From assembly GCA_022560735.1 (NCBI GenBank), contig JADFSO010000001.1:1-64000 (forward strand): 64,000 nt of DNA, in the 5' to 3' direction. Made by a program: the position numbers and the translations under genes. Of this stretch, positions 43,915 to 53,544 are shown one piece after another. Source of the DNA: Pseudomonadota bacterium (GTDB taxonomy: Bacteria; Pseudomonadota; Gammaproteobacteria; Steroidobacterales; MnTg04). How positions within the stretch are numbered: position 1 is the stretch's first letter; each line of letters starts with the position of its first letter. Under the pieces are notes generated by a model. The model saw only the letters and a list, made by a program, of their open reading frames with translations, was not told where the DNA came from and did no database searches.

Positions 43915-45381
43915 CTAGTCGCTGGCGCTTTCCAGGGTAAAAGCGACCAACGTGCCGGCGGCCAGGCAGCCACTTGCCTGGAACTCGCCGTAGGCATGCA
44001 CACCCAGGTCGGTCCGCAGGTCCGCCAGCTCAACGCGTTCGATGGTCTGGGTATTTTCCACGGCATCTCGAGTGATCAGCAGGATGCGTGTTTCACTGCC
44101 GGTCGCGATACAACGATCGCCGACCTCGCTACTGATCAGCAGTACACCGTTGTCCAGGTCGATATGCAAAATAATGCCCTTGAGGCGGTCGATAACGTCG
44201 GCCGTGCGTTTCAGGATCACCAGCGCCGATTTGACCACGGCCGGTGAGCCGGCGGACAGGCTGATCACACCATCGACCAGGCCGCGATATTCCGCCTGAA
44301 TCTCGCTGGCATCCAGTTCCGCTCCATCGAGTGCGAAAATGCGCGTTCCTGCCTGTAGCTGAACCTGGACTGCCGATCCGGGCGTGAATCCCTGGTTCGG
44401 GGCGAGCAGGAGGCCAAACCGGCCGGTAGCGGGATCGACCCGGGTCGCCGTGATTCCACGCAGGTGGGCAAACGCGCCGGGGCGACCGAGTTCAATCGTG
44501 ACCGTGTCCAGTGCGATGTGCCGGCGGGCATCGGCATCGTCGCCGGCGATGATACCGGCGAATGGCGCCGGGAACCCGATTGCCGTTAGTTCCTGACCGC
44601 GAACCAATTGCTCGAACCTGGCCGGGTCGCCCTGCGAATCGAAGATCCCGGTGTTTTCAGACGCCCGGACCACGATGCAATGAGCAAAATTCAGATCGTC
44701 GTCGCTATGGTCCGCATCGGCAATGACATGCCTGGGGCAAAGCACGAAGCGCTGATTGTCACTATCGAGACGCACGATCAGGCCGTGAACGCGGGCGAGT
44801 TTGCCGAGACGCGTAAAGCGATCGGTGCGTATGAAAATCACCGGGCGAACGGTCACTTCACCGTTTGTCGTCGACACGGTAATCGATTTTTCCGCGTCGA
44901 AGTCCAGTTCGATATGCAGCAGGCCATCGGCCGGGACCTGGATCGGTTCGCTGGGGAAAAGGTCGATACGACCATCGACCGGCAGGGGTGGCGTGATCCT
45001 GACGGCGATATCGCCGTTCTCGTCATACTCGATCAGCTCAAGATCGGTCAGGATCATACGGATTCTTCCATACGGGCCCGCCGGGACGTCCTCGATGGCG
45101 ATTATGTCGGCGACGTTGCCCAGGCTCAGCAGATTGATGGTCACAGGGTCCGACAAGACACTGACCGGGCCATTCGGCCCGATCAACAGGATTGCGGCGA
45201 TGCTTGCGTTCACCTCATCGAAACGAAAATCCGGGCCATCGGTCAGCGAAATGGCAATCGTCCCGATTTGCGCCGACAGAGGAGGCTGGTCCGCGGTGCT
45301 GTTATCGTCGACCCCGCCACAGGCGGCCAACAGGGTAGCCACTAACACGCTGGCGAGGATTTTGAGTCGATAATTTTGCAT
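43915..45381 (-). CDS. DUF4382 lipoprotein with repeated DUF5666-like domains
   Basis: A 488-residue lipoprotein (signal ILASVLVATLLAAC, Cys ~21). Residues ~35-190 match DUF4382: GTIAISLTDGPDFRFDEVNASIAAILLIGPNG, LLSLGNVADIIAIEDVPAGPYGRIRMILTDLELI. Two or three beta-rich segments follow (LARVHGLIVRLDSDNQRFVL, AHLRGITATRVDPATGRFGLL, DRLKGIILHIDLDNGVLLI) that resemble DUF5666 OB-like repeats. Function is unknown; such proteins are surface or periplasmic carbohydrate- or metal-associated factors in some species. AAGGAA precedes the ATG. Confidence 0.85.
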   Translation of the reverse strand: MQNYRLKILASVLVATLLAACGGVDDNSTADQPPLSAQIGTIAISLTDGPDFRFDEVNASIAAILLIGPNGPVSVLSDPVTINLLSLGNVADIIAIEDVPAGPYGRIRMILTDLELIEYDENGDIAVRITPPLPVDGRIDLFPSEPIQVPADGLLHIELDFDAEKSITVSTTNGEVTVRPVIFIRTDRFTRLGKLARVHGLIVRLDSDNQRFVLCPRHVIADADHSDDDLNFAHCIVVRASENTGIFDSQGDPARFEQLVRGQELTAIGFPAPFAGIIAGDDADARRHIALDTVTIELGRPGAFAHLRGITATRVDPATGRFGLLLAPNQGFTPGSAVQVQLQAGTRIFALDGAELDASEIQAEYRGLVDGVISLSAGSPAVVKSALVILKRTADVIDRLKGIILHIDLDNGVLLISSEVGDRCIATGSETRILLITRDAVENTQTIERVELADLRTDLGVHAYGEFQASGCLAAGTLVAFTLESASD

Positions 45382-45561
45382 GAGATATTCCTTTTTCTGC
45401 CAGGCCGGTTGGCGAATCAGACTTGCGACGAACGGCCACTATCTGGCGGGTTTATGGAATTAACGCCGAGTTGCGCCAATGGTTGACCTCGAGCGCATAA
45501 AAAAAGAACATCTGTCGTCTGCGGGCTAACAAAAGCCGGGATTTGAATAGGGGGCGCACGC

Positions 45562-47001
45562 TTGCTTGATGAACTGGCAAAACTCGAAGAAATCGCACGA
45601 CGGCTCGAACCGGACCCGGAGCAGCGCGCCGCGCTAAACCGTGATGTCGAAGCGTATGCCAGCCAGTTCCTGGACGCTTTGCCCGGTCTGAAGACTTATG
45701 TGGCAGACGACCCGTCAACGGCGCCGCAGCCACCCGCCATTGCAGATGAGCCGGTCGGACTTGCCGGGGCGCTTGACTACCTGGCATGCGCTGTCGACAA
45801 GACCGGGATCAACCCGGCCTCCGGCGGCCACATCGGTTATATACCGGGCGGCGGCGTATACACGGCCGCCCTGGGCGATTACCTGGCCGATGTCTTCAAT
45901 CGTTATTCGGGGGTCCTGTTTGCGGGTCCCGGTGCGGTGCGCCTGGAAAAAAGCCTGTTGCGCTGGATGGGCTCGCTGATCGGTTTTCCGGAAGGAGCGG
46001 CCGGCGATCTGACATCGGGTGGCAGCATGGCCAACCTGGCCGGCATTGTCGCAGCGCGGGAGGCGCACGAGGTCAGGGCCGTCGATGTTCCGCGGACCGT
46101 GGTTTATCTCAGCGGGCAGGCACATCATTCGGTGGAGAAAGCGCTGCGCGTAGCCGGACTCGGTGAGTGCGTGCTGCGTGTCCTGGATCTGGATGAGCGC
46201 TACCGGATCAGGCCGGACGCACTGGCGGCGGCAATAGAGACCGACCGGGAAGGCGCGTTGATTCCGTGGCTGGTCGTCGCCTCGGCCGGCACCACCGATG
46301 TCGGCGCCGTGGATCCGCTCGATGCCCTGGCCGATATTTGCCGGCAGCACCGCCTGTGGCTGCATATCGATGCCGCCTATGGGGGTTTCTTCGTACTTTG
46401 CGACGCGGCAAAGGCGTTGCTCGGCGGCATGTCGCGCGCGGATTCGGTGGTCATGGATCCGCACAAAGGACTGTTTCTTCCCTATGGCAGCGGCGCGGTC
46501 CTGGTGCGCGATCAGGCCGCCATGCACAAGGCGTTCAATTACCAGGCCCATTACATGCAGGATGCCGTCCAGGATGTCGCAACGATGTCGCCAGCCGATC
46601 TGTCGCCCGAGCTGAGCCGGCCGTTTCGGGGTCTGCGCCTGTGGCTGCCGCTGATGATCCACGGCCTGGCGCCGTTTCGCGCCGCGCTGGATGAAAAACT
46701 GCTGCTGGCGAAATATTTCCACCGGGAAATTCAAAAAGTGCCTGGTTTTGAAGTCGGGCCAGAACCGCAATTGAGCGTTGCAACCTATCGCTATATTCCA
46801 AAAAGCGGTGACGCCGACCGGTTCAATAAGCAACTGATCGATGAAGTACAAAAAGATGGCCGTGTTTTTATTTCCTCGACGCGCATAAATGGCCAATTCG
46901 TCCTGCGCGCGGCGATACTGAATTTTCGCACTCACCGCGATACAGTCGACCTGACGATAGAGATCCTGGCCGATGCGGCGATGCGCCTGGCAAAGACCTA
47001 G
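45562..47001 (+). CDS. PLP-dependent group II decarboxylase-like enzyme
   Basis: A 479-residue fold-type I PLP enzyme of the aromatic amino acid/glutamate/diaminobutyrate decarboxylase family. Motifs: GDLTSGGSMANLAGIVAAREAH (cofactor phosphate), HHSVEKALRVAGLG (the stacking His), IDAAYGGFF (the PLP-ring Asp) and VMDPHKGLFLPYGSGAVLV (Schiff-base Lys). HIGYIPGGGVYTAALGDYLADVFNRY is a family signature. The reading frame starts at a TTG after AGGGGG, with no in-frame ATG for over 100 codons, so a TTG start is the best choice. It probably makes an amine from an amino acid; substrate unknown. Confidence 0.9.
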   Translation: MLDELAKLEEIARRLEPDPEQRAALNRDVEAYASQFLDALPGLKTYVADDPSTAPQPPAIADEPVGLAGALDYLACAVDKTGINPASGGHIGYIPGGGVYTAALGDYLADVFNRYSGVLFAGPGAVRLEKSLLRWMGSLIGFPEGAAGDLTSGGSMANLAGIVAAREAHEVRAVDVPRTVVYLSGQAHHSVEKALRVAGLGECVLRVLDLDERYRIRPDALAAAIETDREGALIPWLVVASAGTTDVGAVDPLDALADICRQHRLWLHIDAAYGGFFVLCDAAKALLGGMSRADSVVMDPHKGLFLPYGSGAVLVRDQAAMHKAFNYQAHYMQDAVQDVATMSPADLSPELSRPFRGLRLWLPLMIHGLAPFRAALDEKLLLAKYFHREIQKVPGFEVGPEPQLSVATYRYIPKSGDADRFNKQLIDEVQKDGRVFISSTRINGQFVLRAAILNFRTHRDTVDLTIEILADAAMRLAKT

Positions 47002-47055
47002 TTGGGCTTGTTCATGAATCGTCGCGTTGATTGCGCAGACGCCTGGGGGGGATCG

Positions 47056-49152
47056 ATGACACGGCAGCATCCGGCATCAAGAATCATCGGCTTGCTTGCA
47101 CTTGTTTGTTTGCTGTCCGCCTGTGCAGCACGACCCGATTACCATGGCACGGTGCCCGAGGAAGCGCGGCTCGATCCGGAAGCAAACCTCGAACTGGTTC
47201 GCGTCTGGGAGCAGCTGGAAGTCGCCGCTGCAGCGGTGCGTGGTGACAGTTTGTTGCTCGATCTGACAATCGATGGCAAGCCTTTTCGCGGCCAGGCCAC
47301 CCGATCCACGCAGTTCGATATCAATATTCACACAGACTGGCTGCCGGTGTTTTTTATCGAGGAAATCAGTCGCGAGAGGGTTGACCAGAAAAATAACGGC
47401 GATACCCGCATCCCGGTGCTGGACGAGGTTCAGTGGCAGGAGATTTCCCGGCGAGTTCTGGAATCGTTTACACCCAGCCAGCCATTACAGGGTGTCGTTA
47501 TCAATTCCCGCGATACCGCGATATACGCCTACCGGAACCCGGACGGCAGCGTCGTGACCGAGACCGACCGATCGAAGTGGCCGATCGGGATTCCGCTGAC
47601 CGCCGTGCTGCGGCTGGAGAAACAGGCGGACCTCTTGCTGGACATCATTGGCGCCTATCTCGACGAGAACGGAGTACGCAGCAAGCAGGTGCTGTTCAAG
47701 ACCGGCGAGCTCGGACCCCACGCCAGGCCGCTATTGATAGTCGACCGCTCACGAGGCCAGATCGGATTCCTGTCGCTTGAGCCATTCACCTTTGGCAGTA
47801 CGCCGACCAGCCTGGTGACCAGCGCCGGCAAGACCGGCTGGCAGATCGTGCGCAGTTATGGCCTCGAACCCCTCAACCGGCCGGTCAGTTTTGTATCGCG
47901 CCTGTTGTTCTTTGTACTGGACACCGCGTGGGATATCAGCGAGCAGTTATTCATCAACACTTTTTCCTATCGTTCCCTGAAGAACAAACCGATTCCGCCG
48001 CTCAACGATGGTCCGGGTATGGACCTGGTCGAGTGGGAAGCCACTCTCGACAAGATGTTTGGCGCGAAACGCGTCACCGGTACCGCGGAGATCCTGGTCG
48101 ATGGCGACCAGTTCTTTCCTTACTTTATCGATGCGATCAACAAGGCAGAGACATCGGTCAAGATTCGAACCTATATTTTTGACCGCGATGATTTCGCTCT
48201 TGAGATCGCCGATTTATTGAAAAAACGATCGGCGGATGTCGAGGTCAAAATTACCGTGGATGGCATCGGCAACCAGATGGCGCAAAAAGCAGAGGCCCCA
48301 ACCACGCGAGCCGGGTACCGGGCGCCGCCTGAAATCACGCGCTATCTTAGAGATGGGTCCACGATTGAAACCCGGGTGCTGACCAATCCGTGGATGGCCG
48401 GTGACCATGTCAAGACGTCGATCATCGATGGCAAGATCGCGTTCATCGGCGGCATGAACATCGGCAGGGAATACCGCTGGGAGTGGCATGACCTGATGCT
48501 AAAGCTGACCGGCCCCGTGGTTGACCTGATCGAGTACGATTTCGATGGGAAATGGCAGCACTCGTCGATACTGGGAGATGTCGCGCTGGCCGCGCATTGG
48601 ATGGGGAAAAAACGTGCATTGCCAGAGACCGGGGAGTTCGAGATGCGTATGCTGCGCACCAAGCCGGCGCGATCCGAGATCTACCATGCCCAGCGCAAGG
48701 CGATACGCACGGCGCAGAAATATATCTATATCGAGAACGCCTATTTCTCCAGCTCGTCCATACTCTACGAGCTGGTCAAGGCGCGTATGCGCGGTGTCGA
48801 TGTCAGGGTCATCATACCGATGGAAGGCAATCACGGGATCATGAATCTGGCCAACGTCGTGTCTGCCAACACCTTGCTGAAATATGGCGCGCGCGTCTAT
48901 GTTTACCCTGGCATGTCGCATGTCAAGGCGGCCATTTATGACGGCTGGCTGTGCATCGGTTCGGCCAACATGGATAAAATGAGTTTCCGGGTCCAGCGCG
49001 AGATGAACATCGCCAGCTCGGACCCGGAGTTTGCCAGGCTGGCGATCGAAAAAGTATTCGACAAGGATTTCGCGGCAGCGGAGGAACTGACCAGCCCTCT
49101 GCCGGAAAATTGGAAGAACACGCTGGCCAGGATAGTCGCCAGCCAGTTCTAG
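47056..49152 (+). CDS. Phospholipase D-like/cardiolipin-synthase-like lipoprotein
   Basis: A 698-residue lipoprotein (signal IIGLLALVCLLSAC, Cys ~23). The first ~330 residues are an unassigned domain. Residues ~360-690 contain two PLD half-domains: GDHVKTSIIDGKIAFIGGMN (HxKxxxxD) and MSHVKAAIYDGWLCIGSANMD (second HxKxxxxD). The family includes cardiolipin synthase and phosphodiesterases acting on membrane lipids. With its lipid anchor it would work on the outside of the inner membrane or on the outer membrane. The ATG follows a GGGGGGA site. The next gene begins 30 bases on, and a zinc peptidase and an ATP-grasp ligase complete the operon. Confidence 0.9.
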   Translation: MTRQHPASRIIGLLALVCLLSACAARPDYHGTVPEEARLDPEANLELVRVWEQLEVAAAAVRGDSLLLDLTIDGKPFRGQATRSTQFDINIHTDWLPVFFIEEISRERVDQKNNGDTRIPVLDEVQWQEISRRVLESFTPSQPLQGVVINSRDTAIYAYRNPDGSVVTETDRSKWPIGIPLTAVLRLEKQADLLLDIIGAYLDENGVRSKQVLFKTGELGPHARPLLIVDRSRGQIGFLSLEPFTFGSTPTSLVTSAGKTGWQIVRSYGLEPLNRPVSFVSRLLFFVLDTAWDISEQLFINTFSYRSLKNKPIPPLNDGPGMDLVEWEATLDKMFGAKRVTGTAEILVDGDQFFPYFIDAINKAETSVKIRTYIFDRDDFALEIADLLKKRSADVEVKITVDGIGNQMAQKAEAPTTRAGYRAPPEITRYLRDGSTIETRVLTNPWMAGDHVKTSIIDGKIAFIGGMNIGREYRWEWHDLMLKLTGPVVDLIEYDFDGKWQHSSILGDVALAAHWMGKKRALPETGEFEMRMLRTKPARSEIYHAQRKAIRTAQKYIYIENAYFSSSSILYELVKARMRGVDVRVIIPMEGNHGIMNLANVVSANTLLKYGARVYVYPGMSHVKAAIYDGWLCIGSANMDKMSFRVQREMNIASSDPEFARLAIEKVFDKDFAAAEELTSPLPENWKNTLARIVASQF

Positions 49153-49182
49153 TGATTGATAGCGCGGTAATAGCAGAAAAAA

Positions 49183-50211
49183 ATGGCGCGTAGAAAACAA
49201 CCATACTGGGCCGCATTGCCGGACCGTGAACTGCTCGATCTGCGGTTTTGCGATCTGGGCTTGTCGATAGCAGGCACGGTGCTCGAGCAGCGGGTCGAGC
49301 GTCTTTACGAGGAGCTCGCCGACCGCGAGATCGAATTTCGGCCGCACTGCTGGTTTAGCGAGGAGTGGTTTTCGCCCGATGGCGTGCCTGGTATCGCGAT
49401 CGCTTTTCATCTCGCCCATCCGCGGCTGATGAAGCTGGAACGAAGAATGATGATGGAAGTCGAGGGCGGCAGCGAGAGCTGGTGTCTCAAATTGCTGAGG
49501 CATGAAACGGGCCACGCCCTGGATACGGCATTCGGGTTGAGCCGCCGCGTTCGCTGGCGCCGGGTTTTTGGCAACCCGCGTAAGCCTTACCCGAAATCCT
49601 ACCGGCCAAAGCCAACCAGCAAGCGCTATGTGCAACACCTGGCGTTGTGGTACGCGCAGGCGCACCCGGCCGAGGATTTTGCCGAGACCTTCGCCGTGTG
49701 GCTCAAGCCTCGCTCGCGCTGGCGTCACGATTACCGGTCCTGGCCGGCGCTGGGCAAGCTCGAATATATCGATGAATTGATGGGCGATATCGCCGGGCGC
49801 AAGGCGAAAGTCTGTAGCCGCCGGCATGTCGCTTCGATCAGAAACCTGAAGATGACGCTGCGCGATCACTACGCGGAGAAGCGCGCGCTGTACGCGATCG
49901 ATCATGCCGAACTGCACGACCAGGAATTACGCCGCTTGTTCGTGGACAACCACCGGGCCAAAAAAAATGCCATGACGGCCGCAACTTTTTTACGCCGTCA
50001 TCGCCGCCAGTTGTGTAAAGTCGTGGCATTCTGGACCGGGCAGAATTCCTATGGCGTACACCAGGTGCTGCGCGATATGCAGCAACGCTGCCTTGAATTG
50101 GGCCTGCGGGTCGGGCAGCAGGAAGAAGTCGCCATGCAACAGGCGGTTGCCATGTTATCCACCCACATCATCAACTACCTGCACAGCGGCAGGTACAGGA
50201 TCGCCGTATGA
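49183..50211 (+). CDS. Putative zinc metallopeptidase (HETGH type)
   Basis: A 342-residue cytosolic protein without signal peptide. The HExxH metal site is HETGH (107-111), with a likely third ligand in HPAEDFAETFAVWL (161-174). This arrangement resembles the 'putative zinc-binding metallopeptidase' family (Peptidase_Mx/PF15887-like), though the usual N-terminal zinc ribbon is not evident here. The C-terminal ~130 residues are helical and basic. Its last four bases (ATGA) are shared with the start of the ATP-grasp gene, so the two proteins are translationally coupled and probably act on a common peptide or amide bond. Confidence 0.82.
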   Translation: MARRKQPYWAALPDRELLDLRFCDLGLSIAGTVLEQRVERLYEELADREIEFRPHCWFSEEWFSPDGVPGIAIAFHLAHPRLMKLERRMMMEVEGGSESWCLKLLRHETGHALDTAFGLSRRVRWRRVFGNPRKPYPKSYRPKPTSKRYVQHLALWYAQAHPAEDFAETFAVWLKPRSRWRHDYRSWPALGKLEYIDELMGDIAGRKAKVCSRRHVASIRNLKMTLRDHYAEKRALYAIDHAELHDQELRRLFVDNHRAKKNAMTAATFLRRHRRQLCKVVAFWTGQNSYGVHQVLRDMQQRCLELGLRVGQQEEVAMQQAVAMLSTHIINYLHSGRYRIAV

Positions 50212-51233
50212 AGAAGTTGCGCATCCTGGTGTTGGCGCACGAGGACCTGATCCCGCCTGAGCATGCCGCGGATCTGGACGAAGCGGCGATGCTGGATTGT
50301 CAGACCGAGTACGACGTTTGCGTCACGCTGCGTAAGGCCGGACACGATGTCAGGGTACTCGGCCTGCGTTATGACCTGGGCGTGTTGCGCAAGACCCTGG
50401 TGGGATGGAAGCCGCACATCACTTTCAACCTGCTCGAGGAATTTCACGATGTAACCGCATACGATCATCATGTCGTCGCCTACCTGGAGTTAATGAAACA
50501 GCGCTACACCGGTTGCAATCCCAGTGGCTTGTTCCTGTCGCGCGACAAGGCGCTGAGCAAGAAAATCATGATTTATCATCGCATACCGACGGCGCGTTTC
50601 ACGATTGCCAAGGCGGGCCGGCGAATCGCAGGACTGGGAAAACTGCGTTACCCGTTGATGGTCAAGTCCGCGACCGAGGATGCGTCGCTGGGGATCGCCC
50701 AGGCCTCGCGGGTCATGGACGAAGAGAAGGTTCGTGAACGGGTCGCGTTTATCCATCAGCAAACCGGGACCGACGCCCTGGTCGAGGAATACATAGACGG
50801 GCGCGAACTGTATGTCGGCGTCATGGGTAATCACCGGCTCAAGACTCTGGCGGTCTGGGAAATGGATTTCGGCAGCTTGCCTGCCGATAGCGCGCGGGTG
50901 GCGACGCGCAAGGTCAAATGGGATCTTGCGTATCGGAAGAAATACGGCATCAGCAGCAAGCGGGCAACCGACTTGCCGCCGGAACTGGAAAAACGCATTC
51001 AAAAAATCGGCCGGCGCGTCTACAAGGCGCTGCAACTCAGCGGTTACGCGCGCATCGATTTTCGCCTGAGCAAGGATGAAAAAATTGTCGTGCTGGAAGC
51101 GAATGCCAACCCCGAGTTGTCCTATGGCGATGACTTCGCCGATAGCGCGGAAGCGGCTGGCTATTCCTATCCCGAATTGCTCGAGCAGATCATTCGCATG
51201 GGGCTAAACTATCGGGCCGCCTGGCGCGATTAA
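50208..51233 (+). CDS. ATP-grasp ligase (D-Ala-D-Ala-ligase-like)
   Basis: A 341-residue ATP-dependent carboxylate-amine ligase. An N-terminal Rossmann-like domain (LRILVLAHEDLIPPEH) is followed by FNLLEEFHDVTAYDHHVVAYLELMKQRYTGCNPSGLFLSRDKALSKKIM, very like D-Ala-D-Ala ligases. The ATP-grasp elements are YPLMVKSATEDASLGI (ATP-binding Lys/Gly region), DALVEEYIDGRELYVGVMG, and YARIDFRLSKDEKIVVLEANANPELSYG (Mg2+ ligands D, E and N). The true substrate is unlikely to be D-alanine alone, since such enzymes near peptidases usually modify peptides or make dipeptide-like metabolites. It overlaps the zinc peptidase gene. Confidence 0.88.
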   Translation: MKKLRILVLAHEDLIPPEHAADLDEAAMLDCQTEYDVCVTLRKAGHDVRVLGLRYDLGVLRKTLVGWKPHITFNLLEEFHDVTAYDHHVVAYLELMKQRYTGCNPSGLFLSRDKALSKKIMIYHRIPTARFTIAKAGRRIAGLGKLRYPLMVKSATEDASLGIAQASRVMDEEKVRERVAFIHQQTGTDALVEEYIDGRELYVGVMGNHRLKTLAVWEMDFGSLPADSARVATRKVKWDLAYRKKYGISSKRATDLPPELEKRIQKIGRRVYKALQLSGYARIDFRLSKDEKIVVLEANANPELSYGDDFADSAEAAGYSYPELLEQIIRMGLNYRAAWRD

Positions 51234-51250
51234 CAGCCTGTTAACCACCG

Positions 51251-53305
51251 TCATTCGTCGTCGTTCTCCGGCTTACCGCTGTGGCGCGCAAACCAGTCGA
51301 GAATATTCGCCGCCTTGGCGATCAGCTGGCTGGGCCGGGTCGCGATACCGTGCGAGGCCCCGGGGAGCCGGACCAGCTCAGTATCGATTTTTCTCAGTTT
51401 CAGCGCCTGGTAAAACTGCTCGCTTTCAGAGATCGGCGTGCGCAGGTCCTGCTCACCGGTCAATAGCATGGTCGGTGTGCTCACATTGCCGACCAGCGAC
51501 AACGGCGAGCGCCGCATGTACTCGTCCTGGTGTTCCCACGGCGGTCCCGGGAACCAGTAGCGGTAAACGAAACTGTAAATATCCGCGGTCAGCGCAAAGC
51601 TGTACCAGTTGATCACCGGTTTGGCGGCCACCGCCGCCCGGAAACGATCCGTCTTGCCGACGATCCACGCGGTCAGCACGCCGCCACCGCTGCCGCCGGT
51701 GACATAAAGCTGATCCGGATCGACATAGCCTTTGGCCAGCACTGCATCCACACCCGACATCAGGTCATCGTAATCGTTGCCCGGGTAAGCATGATGAATC
51801 AGGTTGCCGAACTCCTGGCCATAGGAAGTGCTGCCGCGAGGGTTGGTATAGAGCACCACATAGCCCGCGCTGGCATAAAGCTGGATCTCGGCCGCAAACC
51901 GCGGGCCATAGTTGGCAAACGGCCCGCCGTGAATTTCCAGGATCAACGGGTATTTTTTTGCCGGGTCAAAGCCCGGCGGCTTGACGATCCAGCCATGCAC
52001 CGGCCGCTGGTCGAAGCTGCTCTCGAACCAGATCTCCTCGACTGCGCCCAACTCCCGGTGACCTAACAAATCCTCATTGACCGCCGTCAGTGTGCGGGCC
52101 TTGCCGCCGCGCCCATCGATAACCGCGAGCTCGGCCGGGCGATACGCGCTGACCTGGGTGAACGCGATCCGGTCGTGACCGGCGATGCTGAAACTCGATT
52201 TGCCGTATGGGCGCCCAAGCGTCGTGCCGCCGAGCGAATCGGCTACCAGGCGCAGCTTGCCTGACAATGAAAGGTACCCGATACGCGTGTTGCCCTGATC
52301 GTCGTACTGAAAATAGATGCCTTTGCCATCGCGGCTGAAGCGCGGGTTTTGCAGGTTGCGGTCGAAGTCTTCGCTGAGCGCCCTCGAACCTGTGCCATCG
52401 GCATTCATGACATACAGACGGGCGTTGTCATAGCCTTGCAGGTGGTCATCGAAGCCGGTATAGGCGATCAACCGGCCATTGCGCGAGATCGCCAGGCTGC
52501 CATCGGGGCCTTTGCGATCGGTCAGCTCATGGATCTCGCCGTCATCAACGCGGATCTTGTAGATCTCGGTATTGAACGCGTCGTATTCCCAATCGTCGTG
52601 GCGATTGGCGGAGATCAGGATGTGCTCGCCATCGGGTGTCCAGTGTATGGGCGTGTCGTGATTAAAGTCGCCGCTGGTAATTTGTCGCGGCGTGCCACCT
52701 TCGGCGGGGACGACAAATACCTGCGTGTACCCTTGCTCGAGAAAGCCCCGGCCATCGAAGCGATAAGTCAGGCTATCGATCACCCGAACCGGTTCCGCCC
52801 ATTTCGCGCCCTTCGGTTTGGCGGGCATTTTCGCACCCTCGTTCGCTTTCTTCGGGACATGCATGGTGAAAGCCAGCCGCCGGCCATCGGGCGACCACGA
52901 AAGATTGCCCGCGCTGTGGGTCAACCGGGTAACCCGGGCGGTCTGGCCACTGTCCAGCCAGCGCAGCATGATTTCCATGTGGCCGTCGATTCGGGCCAGG
53001 TAGGCCAGCCGCTTGCCATCGGGCGACCAACGCGGCGAAGCGTGGCTGACCAGCCCGGCAGTCAGTGGCCGCAGCTCGCCGCCGTCATAGTCGATGATCC
53101 ACAGGTTCGACCTCGCCCGGTCATTCATGATGTCCATGAAATTGCGTACGAAAATGACCTGGTCGCCATCGGGGGAGACTTGCGGGTCGCTGACGAATTC
53201 AAGATCGAATACATCACGCGGTGTGAAGCGGTCAGCGGCCTGGAGCCGGGCCGCAAACATCAGCGACATAAAAACAACCAGCAGGACAATCGTTGCTTTG
53301 CTCAT
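51251..53305 (-). CDS. S9-family exported peptidase (acylaminoacyl-peptidase-like)
   Basis: A 684-residue peptidase with signal peptide (TIVLLVVFMSLMFAARLQA). Residues ~28-420 are a beta-propeller of TolB-like repeats (VSPDGDQVIFVRN, WSPDGRRLAFTMH, WTPDGEHILISAN). Residues ~440-680 are the hydrolase, with LYVTGGSGGGVLTAW (nucleophile Ser), TGEQDLRTPI (acid) and GASHGI (His). It cleaves short or N-acylated peptides. The ATG at 53305 directly precedes the signal peptide, and an in-frame extension towards 53524 runs through a terminator-like leader. The convergent ATP-grasp gene ends 17 bases away. Confidence 0.93.
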   Translation of the reverse strand: MSKATIVLLVVFMSLMFAARLQAADRFTPRDVFDLEFVSDPQVSPDGDQVIFVRNFMDIMNDRARSNLWIIDYDGGELRPLTAGLVSHASPRWSPDGKRLAYLARIDGHMEIMLRWLDSGQTARVTRLTHSAGNLSWSPDGRRLAFTMHVPKKANEGAKMPAKPKGAKWAEPVRVIDSLTYRFDGRGFLEQGYTQVFVVPAEGGTPRQITSGDFNHDTPIHWTPDGEHILISANRHDDWEYDAFNTEIYKIRVDDGEIHELTDRKGPDGSLAISRNGRLIAYTGFDDHLQGYDNARLYVMNADGTGSRALSEDFDRNLQNPRFSRDGKGIYFQYDDQGNTRIGYLSLSGKLRLVADSLGGTTLGRPYGKSSFSIAGHDRIAFTQVSAYRPAELAVIDGRGGKARTLTAVNEDLLGHRELGAVEEIWFESSFDQRPVHGWIVKPPGFDPAKKYPLILEIHGGPFANYGPRFAAEIQLYASAGYVVLYTNPRGSTSYGQEFGNLIHHAYPGNDYDDLMSGVDAVLAKGYVDPDQLYVTGGSGGGVLTAWIVGKTDRFRAAVAAKPVINWYSFALTADIYSFVYRYWFPGPPWEHQDEYMRRSPLSLVGNVSTPTMLLTGEQDLRTPISESEQFYQALKLRKIDTELVRLPGASHGIATRPSQLIAKAANILDWFARHSGKPENDDE

Positions 53306-53427
53306 AAGCGTACAGATTCCGGGTTTGGCGATGAATTCGCGGCTGGATCGGCAAGCCGCGTTGGTGGCTGCCGATATTGCCACATCTGCCGTTTGGGCGT
53401 GCGTTTCAGGAGGGGAAACCGGTGGGC

Positions 53428-53453
53428 AAAAAGAACCCGCCTTTGCGGCGGGT
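53428..53453 (-). terminator. Intrinsic terminator in the S9 peptidase leader
   Basis: On the minus strand ACCCGCC-GCAAA-GGCGGGT forms a 7-bp GC stem followed by TC and five T. No coding gene on this strand ends nearby, so it must end a short non-coding transcript or act as an attenuator before the peptidase gene. Confidence 0.75.
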
Positions 53454-53528
53454 CCGAATTTTCTGGTTTTTTTTCTTATGCGGCCAATATTCACTTTGGC
53501 TGAAAGGAAAACCTGTGTAGACAACTAA

Positions 53529-53544
53529 TGCAGAAATCGTGCCG
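53529..53544 (-). promoter_or_regulatory. Sigma54-type -24/-12 promoter candidate
   Basis: The minus strand reads CGGCACG-ATTT-CTGCA, with the GG and GC dinucleotides exactly ten bases apart, as sigma54 requires. Two positions differ from the TGGCACG-N4-TTGCA consensus. Transcription would start near 53518 and meet the terminator at 53428-53453. Confidence 0.45.

Noticed and set aside
51230..51244. Perfect inverted repeat TTAACAG-C-CTGTTAA over the ATP-grasp stop codon
   Set aside because: Too AT-rich and with no T-run to be a terminator, and the one-base loop cannot form a stable hairpin.
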